Positions 54,753 to 63,945 of a stretch of 64,000 nucleotides of DNA are shown here, piece by piece. The notes beneath the pieces were generated by a model, which saw only the letters and a list, made by a program, of their open reading frames with translations, searched no databases and was not told the DNA's origin. A program made the position numbers and the translations under genes. The number at the start of each line of letters is the position of its first letter. Positions within the stretch are counted from its first letter, which is position 1. This DNA comes from Leuctra nigra (lineage: Eukaryota; Arthropoda; Insecta; Plecoptera; Leuctridae): contig OW203771.1 of the NCBI GenBank assembly GCA_934045905.1, forward strand, positions 22,762,069 to 22,826,068, in the 5' to 3' direction.

Positions 54753-54887
54753 TGGTTATGACAAGTAGGTCAATCAAGATGGAGTCGTTCTAGAAGATTG
54801 CTATTAGGATGGACGAACCAAAATAAATACTAATTACTAATTATACAAGTACAGTGTTTATAAAGTCCCACTCAATATCCTATCACA
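54752..54887 (+). repeat. 3' LTR, remainder
   Basis: Resumes at ATGGTTATGACAAGTAGG and ends TATCACA, about 97% like the 5' LTR. GATAT follows. Confidence 0.92.
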
Positions 54888-55135
54888 GATATATTAATAA
54901 ACAAGTCATACAAGAGGGGGGCAAGCCCCCCACGCCCCCCTTAACCCTTGGCAAATCGTGTTCAGTCTGGACGTAACATTTGTCTTTTTAACGAATATAC
55001 ACTCCGTACCACAAAACCTTACGTTTAACTAAAAACTTCCAAGAACGCATAGCCAAACAGCAAGAATAATCACAGGCATAATATTAAAATAGTTTAACAA
55101 CTCCTGTCAATGTCAAAATAACTGTGAAGCAAATG

Positions 55136-55508
55136 TCACTGCCTACTGATATACAGAAATTCAGAAATCATGGTCCATAGCGACGAAGTGTTGTTCGCAG
55201 AAATCGTCTTCAGGGCTTTTCTGGGGAGGGCGGCGAACCTCTTCCGACTGCCAGAACAGACGGAGTGTCTGGTCCAGTGGGGGGACGGAACACGCGAGGA
55301 TGGAGAGAGGGGATGGGGACGACGGTGCATCAGAAACAGTCTGTCCTAACACCACCCAACCGAATATGGTATTGAGGGCTGACGGCGTCCCTCCAATCAC
55401 CATGTCACCGGACTTTTGCAGTATGTCCGGGTAGAGATCTGCTCCAATCAGAAAATCGACTTGGTCGGGAACGTGGAACTGATCGTCGGCTAATGAGAGG
55501 CCACGATA
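55136..55508 (-). pseudogene. BEL/Pao pol segment after protease, following an in-frame TGA
   Basis: In the same frame as the gag-protease piece after a TGA at 55509-55511. It reads LADDQFHVPDQVDFLIGADL and GGTPSALNTIFGWVVLGQ, the conserved Pao stretch between protease and RT. It ends in stops near 55140. Confidence 0.82.
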
Positions 55509-56696
55509 TCAATCGAACACTTCTAGAGAAACTGTGTTGTTAGGAAGCTGACTCGAGATAGAGGAGAGGACAACTGCCTGAACGCCTAGAGGCTTGTGGC
55601 GCAAGAGGCGAGAGGGAATTTTACAATTGACAGTGCCAATGACACAAGCGGAAGAATTACCAATGCCGAGTAATTCAGTTTGGCTGGGGTTAACTTTCAA
55701 TCCAAGCTTCTTTGTCAAAGAGTGTGTGACAGCTGAGATTTGAGATCCCGAATCAATTACGGCACGAAAGGGTTGATCATTCCCTTGTGCGTCACTGATG
55801 AACCTACGGACAGTACCTAAGAGTACGGTCTTGAAACTTGAGTTGTCCTTGGGCTGACAAGTCATGGCCCGCGGAGGGTCAGTATCAGCAATGGTATCAG
55901 CAAGTGGAGGCAAAGCTGATTGAGAATTGACGGTCTGTTGTGGAGAGAGCGTCGACTGGGGGGTTACAGGGGGGGGGGGGGTTGTTGCTGCAACAGGATG
56001 CAACAGCGAATGGTGTTGCTTACTTTGACAAGTGGTGCATGATTTCTTCGAGGTGCATTGAGCGCGTGCATGAGCTCCCAAACAATTAAAGCACCGCTTC
56101 AGACGTCGCAATGTTTGATACTTTTCATCGCGAGTTTGAGCGAGGAAGATACTACAATTGTAGAGGGTGTGTCCTTGGTTGCATAATGGACATTTATGAT
56201 AACCAGGCGGTGGCGTAACTTTGCTCGCGACAACTTTATTCTCGGCTGCAAGTAGAGAGCTGAGTCGCTTGATCGGCGACGTGGTCGCGGTGACCTTCGG
56301 ATGACTTGATGTTTGCGTGTCGAGACCGCATAATTCTAGAGTACGCGACTGCTCCTCGACGAACGTAATCAACGATGCGTATGTGGGTGTAGCATGTGAT
56401 GACATCTTGTTTTCGAACGCCTTACGAGATGCAAAGTCTAGATTACGCAATGTAAGCAAAAACAACAAAAAATCTGCCAACTCAGCGATACCGAGAGCCT
56501 TCAAAGCGGCAATACAATTCTTATGAATTCGTAAGAAATCTTGCAGTGAATGATGCGAGCTAGATTTGAGAGGCGCAAAGTCTAGGACTTGTTGAATGTA
56601 ATTACTCGCCAATAATCGTTTATTTTGATAACGCTGAACGAGCGCATCAAAAGCGAGCGAGTAGTTTTCATTGTCGATTTGAAAACCCGAAATCAA
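55509..56696 (-). pseudogene. BEL/Pao gag C-terminus, zinc knuckles and protease
   Basis: DUF1759-type gag (NYSLAFDALVQRYQNKRLLA). Three knuckles: CPLCNQGHTLYNC, CFNCLGAHARAQC and CTTCQSKQHHSLLH. A linker rich in P/Q follows, then retropepsin with the Pao signature AVIDSGSQISAVT and LLGIGNSSA. It ends at an in-frame TGA. Confidence 0.88.
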
Positions 56697-57231
56697 GGAG
56701 AGAGAGAGCTACGCCAGACAATGTGGATCGTAAATAGTGAAACTTTTGCACTGAGTTCAGTGACTCATTTGTGTGCACAAGCGACGTAAACAAAGAATAA
56801 TATTCTGGCCATTGCTTCGTGTCCCCAGAGAATGTAGGTAAATCAATGCGTGGAAGCTGATTTATTACGATCGGGGGAGGCGTGACCATGTTCACTGGAG
56901 GAGGTATGACATTGACCTTAGATTCAGCCAACAGAAATGCAGATTGAGCTGCGTAAATTATTTCCTCAAAACCCACTGAGAACTTAGAAATTTCTAGCGG
57001 TTTGATCGTCGGGTCAAGCAATGAGTTGTGATTAATAATGCTGGTTTGCAGTGCTTTAAATTCCGCTTGTAGTACTGTAATACGCTCAAAACGGCCTTTT
57101 ACTGCGGCCATGCCTTCAGGTTTCAAATTCTTGAAGCTTTCATATGTGCTTCTGAGAATAATTCTTCGCGTTGCGTATTGAGTACTTTTTGTTCTCGCTT
57201 TTGTTCCTCCATGACGAAATGAGCGTAGGAA
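56697..57231 (-). pseudogene. BEL/Pao gag N-terminus
   Basis: A start MEEQKREQKVLN lies near 57211-57213, and a frameshift follows soon. The main part reads MAAVKGRFERITVLQAEFK, LPRIDLPTFSGDTKQWPEYY and FHYLRSTLSGVALSLL. The frame is lost in a CTCTCTCTC run (56699-56710), consistent with slippage, before the next piece. Confidence 0.8.
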
Positions 57232-57528
57232 ACAAAATGTGAGCCAAAATGTAGATGACGAGACTGAGTAAATAACTACGCGAACAGAGGTCAAGGTCAC
57301 TGAACGCGACACTTATTCCGTACAAGAGAGAGAAACGTCCTTCAAGGTCACTGACCACGAGATGAAAACTTGGGGGATGAATACCACAAGAAATGAACGA
57401 ACAATAGAGAACAGCTCTACTGATCCAACATTTACCAATGAGAAAAACTCTAGCATGAGAACTAGCGAGAAAAACGAAGAGAAAACCACGGCTAGAAACA
57501 AAGCTCCGGCTCAAGGTCGACCAAAATA

Positions 57529-58163
57529 TGTCGCGGCTGTGGGGTTAGCAGAGCAACAGAGCGACTGAGAGAATGTGATAGCTGGTAGTGGACTGTAAGG
57601 TTAGAGATTGGTTTACCTTTACTGGCGTCGCGACGTCGGCGTCTTGCGATGATGTTCGTCGAAGTCTTGGGAACTCTGGGGTGTAAGGCCAGTGGGACAC
57701 TGCAGTGAGGTAAAACGGGAATGGTACTTGGGAAATGATTGTAGAGAGTTGAAATAATAAACTGGGTAATCTTATAGACTTGGCTTCGATGCCTAACGAG
57801 AGATAACTATACTTAAGAGAAAAACTGAACACGCACTGCCTCGATGCAGGCTTGCTGGAGAACGAAACGAGAAGCGCCTGCTTTGTATCAGGTCACTTTA
57901 CTAACTGAAGACCATGCGGTCGAGGAAAAACCACCCTTGACTGCACGGGGAAAACAAACCTAGGGTGAGGTCCAAAATAGAAGCTGGTTGGGCGTTGACG
58001 TCACCATAGGATTTACGGGTTAAATCAAACTTGCCGCGGCAACAAACGAGCTGAAACCAGTTCCCATAATACTCAAGCTCAAGAGGTCGGGCGTTGTGAT
58101 TACTCTATTTTCATTCATTCGACCACGATTCGACTCAAGGTCACGCCCAGGTGTTACGTCACA
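57529..58163 (-). repeat. 5' LTR of BEL/Pao (635 bp)
   Basis: On the minus strand it begins TGTGACGTAACACC and ends CGCGACA, with the primer-binding site five bases on. No second LTR is in the window, so its age cannot be read from LTR divergence. Confidence 0.7.
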
Positions 58164-58299
58164 ATGTTAAAAGGATAGGGAAACTGGGCGACCTGATTAT
58201 AAATCGGTATGCACCCCTAGTTGCACGGAACAACTGCCTCCGTCATCAACAAGCGGGAAAATATGAATGGCCCAAACATATACATTTTTCAAGATTTTG

Positions 58300-58777
58300 G
58301 AATAAAATTACCTTAAAATTACAAAACTTTTGAAAATGACGACAGATTAGACTGAAAATTGGCAAAAATACCTAAAATGTTGGTACCAATGACCACGCGA
58401 AGTTTTAAGTTGATCGTTCAATCGGTTCTAGTATAAATTTCAAAAAACACAGGAAATATGGTTTCAAATTTGAACCAATGGGAGGATTTGGCTGAAACTT
58501 TTAATGATTGGGTACAATGTTGGTTGAAATGACTTGTTAAAATTTCAAATTGATCGGAACAACCAATCAAAAGATAATTTTTTTTAAATTTAAACCAATC
58601 ACGGGATCCCGTTCAAAAACGATCCCAGGGACCGCATAGAGTACGTTAGTATGTGTACAAAATTTCAGATCGATTGCTTGAGCGGTTTGACCTGGGCTGT
58701 GACCACAAAAAAAAAAAAAAACACACACAGAGAAAGTGCCATAAGAGTACCGTGGTGACGCTCGCTAGGCTTGCTCA
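58300..58777 (-). mobile_element. Family Y fragment, 5' end kept (Y9)
   Basis: Modules (AACCAATGGGAGGATTTGGC, ACCAATCAAAAGATAA, ACCGCATAGAGTACGTTAG), then an A-run with ACACACAGAGAAAGTGCC and GACGCTCGCTAGGCTTGCTC. The 3' hairpin end is missing. Confidence 0.6.
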
Positions 58778-58865
58778 ATAAATACGTACATCCAGGATTT
58801 TCAATTCAAAATACGAAACATTAATGATTATTCAAACTGCATCTGAAGTACTAACAACTGACTCG

Positions 58866-59622
58866 TTTGGCTCCTGGAGGCCAATTCTTGAGTTTTCATG
58901 TTTTGAAACCATGTGTGGTTTCATTGTTTAAAACGTAAAAAAGTTGACAACTATTGCTTAGCCTTCAACTTTTTTACGTTTTAAACAATGAAACCACACA
59001 TGGTTTCAAAACATGAAAACTCAAGAATTGGCCCCCTGAGAGGACAAGGATTTGGAACGATTTCTCATCAAGAGTGCAATTCAATATTTCTTTTCTTTTT
59101 CATGTCCTACAAAATATTATTTTGTTTTCTTAAATAATTATGTACTTCTATCTTATCACAATAATTGTCGCTGTATTGACGTCAACTTCGGACTTCCGCG
59201 TTTCGTGTCGAGCTTGATAATAAAGCACGAGTGTATCACGCCAGTAACACGTGCTGCCCGAATGTCGCTTCAAGGGCGATGTGAATTTCACAGAATATTA
59301 TATCTTAAAGGTATATTGGTAAAAAAAATTGAATGGTGTTTCGTTATAATATTCTGTGAAATTCACTACGTCCTTGAAGCGACATTCGGGCAGCACGTGT
59401 TACTGGCGTGATACACTCGTGCTTTATTATCAAGCTATAGACAAGAAACGCGGAAGTCCGAAGTTGACGTCAATACAGCGACAATTATTGTGATAAGATA
59501 AAAGCACATAATTATTTAAGAAAACAAAATAAAATGTTTGTAGGACATGAAAAAGAAAAGAAATATTAAATTGAGAAATCGTTCCAAATCCTTTTCCTCT
59601 CAGGGGCCAAACGAGTACGTAT
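58866..59622. mobile_element. Large foldback element with a nested hairpin
   Basis: Outer ends ACTCGTTTGGCTCCTG and CAGGGGCCAAACGAGT. Main arms of about 265 bp (59036-59300 and 59340-59610) share GTTGACGTCAA, CACGTGCTGCCCGAATGTCG and others. A second perfect hairpin (58876-59034) sits in the left outer end. Confidence 0.8.
58876..59034. mobile_element. 159-bp perfect hairpin
   Basis: GGCCAATTCTTGAGTTTTCA and AAACCATGTGTGGTTTCATT pair with their exact complements around an 18-nt loop. It interrupts the outer end of the element above. Confidence 0.8.
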
Positions 59623-59686
59623 TTATTACGTATTTATGTACGTATTTATTATATTTAACACTGAAACTCATTATATAAATATATAA

Positions 59687-59892
59687 TTGAGCGAGCGAAG
59701 AGACTGCTTTTAATTCTTTTGGCAAGGACTTCTGTTTTTTGTTTTCTTTTACATTGTTGGTGACGTACAGAACAGGTCACACCATTTCTCCGATCAAACT
59801 GAAATTTTGCGAACATATAAAGACAACCCTGAGTGTTTGCACGCTAAATTTGTTTATAAATCCGTTGATTGGTTCAAATTATAAAGTAGATG
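59687..59892 (+). mobile_element. Family Y 5'-end fragment (Y10)
   Basis: ATTGAGCGAGCGAAG, then TTTTGGCAAGGACTTCTGTT and one module. It breaks off into a piece of family X at 59893. Confidence 0.5.
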
Positions 59893-59952
59893 CAGTACTT
59901 GACTTAGCCCATTTTTTGATATCACTTCTCTACAGTGCTGAATTTTAGATTT
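59893..59952 (+). mobile_element. Family X foldback-arm fragment
   Basis: CTTGACTTAGCCCATTTTTT and GATATCACTTCTC, CAGTGCTGAATTTTAGATT match the right arm of copy C (50748-50808). Confidence 0.55.
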
Positions 59953-60350
59953 CTTACAACGCACATCCCTTTCTATCATTCTGACTCTATATGGATGTTT
60001 TCCACAAAACATACATTCTCATCATTCGAGCTGAAAAGCAACTCGTTCAGTCGAGTAAAAGAGGGTTGCGCACGCAAGTGCAAAGAGAAGGGTGACAGCA
60101 TCGTCACCGGTGGTATGACAGTTCGTAGAAGCACTCTCTACCTTCATTCCATTCTCCTCGGAGATCTCTCACCCTCATCAGTGCGGTGTGTCTAATGTCC
60201 GTCCGTCCGACCGGGTAGCTCAGTTGGTAGAGCTCTCGCCCGGCAAGTGAGATGTGCCGGGCTCGAGCCCCGGTTCGGTGGATATTTTTCACAGCGCACA
60301 TCCCTTCCTTACATTCTGTCTCTATGGAAGTTTTCCACAGAAACCTAAAT
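59953..60350 (+). repeat. Direct-repeat pair flanking a tRNA-like unit
   Basis: ACGCACATCCCTTTC...TTCTGACTCTATATGGA...TTTTCCACAAAAC (59957-60009) recurs as GCGCACATCCCTTCC...TTCTGTCTCTATGGA...TTTTCCACAGAAAC (60294-60346). The spacing is 337 bp and the tRNA-like unit lies between them. Confidence 0.65.
60209..60281 (+). tRNA. tRNA-like sequence with anticodon loop CCGGCAA and T5 terminator
   Basis: Cloverleaf: acceptor GACCGGG/TTCGGTG pairs in six of seven, D stem GCTC/GAGC, anticodon stem CTCGC/GTGAG, T arm CCGGG-CTCGAGC-CCCGG. TTTTT follows at 60285-60289. The loop is identical to the unit at 31863 (C33, anticodon GGC). Likely a Pol III-transcribable tRNA-derived repeat, not a standard tRNA. 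Confidence 0.5.
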
Positions 60351-60489
60351 TCGCACGACATAGTTATATACCTATTAAAGGAATGGACCGAGTTATATTG
60401 TCTATGACATAAACAATCGTCATCTAATACCTAAATCAGAATATAAAAAAAATAAAAAATAAAAAAAAATCCCAGCACTTCAAATTAAA

Positions 60490-61645
60490 CTAGGAAAACG
60501 CTCAATGTAACGCGTTGATGAGCGAGCACAGAACATGCAACATCCCCAGTCACGATAAACGACACGGCACCAGACGATTTTCTCTTCAACATTCCAATCT
60601 CCATATAAACAGTGTTGAATCCAGGCATACCTCATGATGATATGTCATTACGAAAAAGATTAGTCTAAACCGCGTAAAAATGCACTACATGCAATTGCGA
60701 AATTGAAAAATTTTCCGGGCCTACGCGGGGACCCGCGGGAGGCTGGTGGGCCCTCCCCCCAGACCCCCCATTGATGTATTGTAAAACACTATACTTTCTG
60801 TGTACCCACTACAAAAATCCACCGCACGCCACTGCTCAGACATGGTGTGCACCCCCGAGAATGTCAATAGAAAAACCGCACAAAAAAAGTCTGAATTCAA
60901 CACTGCATATAAATACTCTGGATTAATATCAGATCCATTGTGTCATGACTTTCCTACATACTTTTTCCAGCTTTTGACAACCCATACTAAACTCGTAAAA
61001 TGACAATCAATACTTGACTGATTGGGCTTGCATTGTGTAAAATTTTAGATTATGTTGGTCTTGATCACCATGTAATATTTGAACTTATTTGGAACATTTT
61101 GATTGTCGACCAATCAGAAGATATTATTTAAACTTAAACAAATTGGAGGATTTGGCCTTCGTACAGCCAAAGATAATTATGGCCAAAACTTTTGAAAATA
61201 ACTACAGATTACACTGAAAATTATCAAAAATACCTTAAATGTTGGCACCAATGACAATGCGAAATTTTAAGTTGGTCGGTCATTCGGTTCTAGTTTAAAT
61301 TACTAAAATCCCCGGAAAAATGGTTTCAAATTTGAACCAATGGGAGAATTTGTCTGAAATTTATTATGATTGGGTACAATGTTGGTTGCAATGACTTTGC
61401 TAAATTTCAAAATGATTGGACCAACCAATCGAAAGATACATTTTTTAAAATTTGAACCAATCAGGGGATTTCAAAAAAAATTAGAGTCTGCAAATCTCCT
61501 ATTTGGTCTGGACATGTGTGCAAAATTTCAGCTCGATCGAATAAACGGTGTGACCTGTATACGAGCAGACGACAGACAAACAAAAAAAAGAAAAGAGAGG
61601 TCCGTGCCAAAAGAGCAAAAAGGAGACGCTCGCTTCGCTCGCTCA
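60490..61645 (-). mobile_element. Family Y full-length copy (Y11) carrying a hAT MITE
   Basis: CTAGGAAAACGCTCAATG and the hairpin at the left; GACGCTCGCTTCGCTCG and CTCA at the right. Modules between are shared with Y6/Y7. The 296-bp insert 60610-60905 is annotated separately. Confidence 0.7.
60610..60905. mobile_element. hAT-type MITE (296 bp), 8-bp TSD CATATAAA
   Basis: TIRs CAGTGTTGAATCCAG and the inverted CTGAATTCAACACTG. CATATAAA repeats at 60602-60609 and 60906-60913. The paralogous Y6 copy (23729 on) reads CTCCATATAAATACTC without the insert, giving the empty site. The interior has a GGGGACCCGCGGGAGGC-rich stretch and no transposase. Confidence 0.88.
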
Positions 61646-61804
61646 ATAAATAAGGAAGCGCTAACCGGCCGGTTAGGCCACCCGCACGACGCTTGCATGA
61701 CTTCACTGAGTGGGGTAGGTAGCGCGAGCGCGGCCGACCGTCCGCTACCTGCCATCTATCCTGATTCTCACTGATATGACTCGCAGTTCGACCATTAAAC
61801 TAAA

Positions 61805-62653
61805 CTAGGATAACGCTCTGAGTAACGCGTTGATGAGCGAGCACGGATACGCGCAACACCTCGAACCGAAATCTTGTATGAAAATCTCCAAAAATTCCAA
61901 AAATATTGCTCCCAATAACCATACAAAGTTTTAAGTCGATCGATTGAACCTTTATGATTGAATGGTTCCTTGTTCATTTTTAAATATCACAGGATCTTGT
62001 TCCAAAAATATACCTGGGACCGCTCATATGATATAAGTGTGTGTATACAATATCAGATCGATCTGTTGATTATAAGTGTCATAATTATGCGTTTGAAAGT
62101 TTCTGTTCTAACTACCTTGGAACAGTGGAACTGAGGCGTCAATGTTGCCGTGATCCAAGCAACAAGCAAAATGTCCGTAAAATGTCAATAACTTTTGGAT
62201 TTAAACACAGATGTGTCAGAAAATTGTCAAAAACACAGATAATGTTGGTCCCAAAGACCATGCAAAGTTTTAAGTTGATCAGTTTGATCAGAATGGTACT
62301 AGTTTAAATTTCAAAAATCACAGTAAAGATGGTTTTAAATTTAACCAATGGGAAGATTTGGCTAAACATTTGTATGATTGGGTAAAATGTTAGTGGTAAT
62401 GACTTGTCAAAATTTCAATTTGATCAAACTAACCAATCGAAAGATAATTTTTTTAAAATTTGAACCAATCAGGGGATTTCAAAAAAAATTGGGTCTGCAA
62501 CGCCCAGAAATGGTCAGTACATAAGTGCAAAATTTCAGCTTGATCAAAGAAAAACTGTGACTTGTATATCGTCAGTAACAGAAAAAAAAAAAAAAAAAAA
62601 AACAGAGGTCCGTGCCAAAAGAGCCAAAAGGAGACGCTCGCTTTGCTCGCTCA
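61805..62653 (-). mobile_element. Family Y full-length copy (Y12)
   Basis: CTAGGATAACGCTCTGAG with the 3' hairpin, five or six modules, an A-run, then GTCCGTGCCAAAAGAGCC and GACGCTCGCTTTGCTCGC. About 850 bp. Confidence 0.68.
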
Positions 62654-62744
62654 ATAATGACTTGTCTAAGAACATACAGGGGTGTATAGTATTTCCCAAA
62701 TTACAAAATATGGAAGGAAATCCATGCTTCAAACAATCAGTTTT

Positions 62745-62815
62745 TTGAGCGAGCGAAGCGAGCGTCTCCTTTTGGCTCTTTTAACACGGACCTCTGTTTT
62801 TTTTTTGTGTCAGTG
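62745..62815 (+). mobile_element. Family Y 5'-end fragment (Y13)
   Basis: TTGAGCGAGCGAAGCGAGCG and TTTTGGCTCTTTTAACACGG followed by a T-run. Truncated. Confidence 0.55.
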
Positions 62816-63340
62816 TTGGGGAGGGAACTTTTAAAAAGAACGTGTTCCTAGGAACGCGTTACTTTTTTTGCGAACTTTTGAGCGAACGCGTCCTTTTTTG
62901 TATACAAAGAACGTGAACGTCAAACGTTCGTTTTAACCACGAACGTTTCGATCAAGTTCGCTCTTTCCTACTGAGCACTAAGCAGTCGAATCGGAATAAA
63001 GTCCGAGCCGATCCGAAGATTTCCAAAGTTTCTTTAACTCTGAGCGTGGATTGGTTACTATGGCGAGGGTAGTTTGAGGCAGGTGTGGAAGGGGAAGTAG
63101 GGTCTCTCTTAGATTCTTCTCAGTTACATTTAAGTTTCATGCGTATAGTTAATTATATAGTTAATTTTTTTTGAAAAATAACTTTTAAGAACTTATATTC
63201 GTTTTTTTAAGGAACGTGAACTTTTACTACACATGTTTAAAATAAAGAACTTGAACTTTTAAAAAGTTCATATATTTGGATGTGAACTGAACTTTTAAAA
63301 ATATCGTTATTTATTTTTATGTTGTATTTTTATTTTGAAT
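62816..63340. repeat. GAACTTTT/GAACG-rich degenerate repeat
   Basis: Many near-copies of AACGTGAACTTTT and their complements (AAAGTTC) on both strands, probably an old inverted-repeat element whose ends I cannot fix. No coding frame. Confidence 0.4.
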
Positions 63341-63905
63341 AAGCATTATTTTAAATCTCAAATTAACATATTTTCAGTGTCAGACGAAAATGTTGTGGGT
63401 AAAAATAATAATCTAATTAATATTAATAATATGAATTTAATAATACTAATTTTAATAATAACCATAGGTATTAATAATAATATGTAATTGTGTATCAAGT
63501 GAGGAATATTTCAGTTTAAAATGAAGTAGATAACTTAATAACGACTCGTCTAGAGCAGTTTTAATAAAATTGATGTTTATTTAAATGGATAGTTTTATAA
63601 CAATGAATGCGATCAAGCTGATTCTTTTTGAGTTGCACAAAACATGGAAAAAAATATTGAAAGTAAAACTTCCTTCAAATTTTCAAGTCAAAAATTAAAT
63701 TTTGAATTTGACAAATCACTTGATAAAAACAAAATGGCGGCCCAAAATTTGGTTAAGTTTCGTTTATGAGCTATGTAGCTAGACCTCAATAATATCGCAA
63801 TAAAATTTGGTCAAATTATCATGTGACTGGTGTATCGCAAGTATAGGTATAACTAGTAATTAAAATTTTAAACTGATAAGTTATCGTGCTTTTTTAGATA
63901 AGTTC
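63341..63905. other. AT-rich intergenic, nothing recognised
   Basis: TTAATAATAATA-type simple sequence and a few short open frames only. Confidence 0.5.
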
Positions 63906-63908
63906 GGG

Positions 63909-63945
63909 TATAAAAGCCGCGTAGGTCGTGGGTAACATGACAGAG
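63909..63945 (+). promoter_or_regulatory. Candidate TATA-box core promoter near the window end
   Basis: TATAAAAG at 63909-63916 is followed by a GC-richer stretch (GCCGCGTAGGTCGTGGG) and, about 30-40 bp on, by GACAGAGAGGAGAGAAGC. CTACCAG repeats follow to the window edge. The layout fits a transcription start of an LTR or a gene, but no downstream frame is visible. Confidence 0.3.

Larger units (their letters stand above)
32500..54887 (+). mobile_element. Ty3/gypsy retrotransposon (K02A2.6-like), 22.4 kb with nested insertions
   Basis: The 5-bp duplication GATAT (32495-32499 and 54888-54892) bounds one insertion event. LTRs start TGTGATG and end TATCACA. The internal order is gag, nucleocapsid, protease, RT, RNase H, integrase. 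Four separate later insertions (32679-34543, about 35048-44971, a LINE within the latter, and 48826-54751) account for the length. Reading frames are broken, so it is a dead copy. Confidence 0.9.
55100..58163 (-). mobile_element. BEL/Pao retrotransposon, truncated after protease
   Basis: Minus strand: 5' LTR at 57529-58163, primer-binding site TGGTCGACCTTGAGCCGG at 57506-57523, gag with three zinc knuckles, then Pao-type protease and the first pol segment. RT, RNase H, integrase and the 3' LTR are missing. The break is near 55100. Confidence 0.85.

Noticed and set aside
20975..62748. Recurring open frames in family Y (MCAKFQLDR..., RAKRAKRRRS...)
   Set aside because: They arise from repeated module DNA and the GCTCGCTTCGCTCGC end; frames are not kept between copies and run into A-runs, so I do not call a protein.
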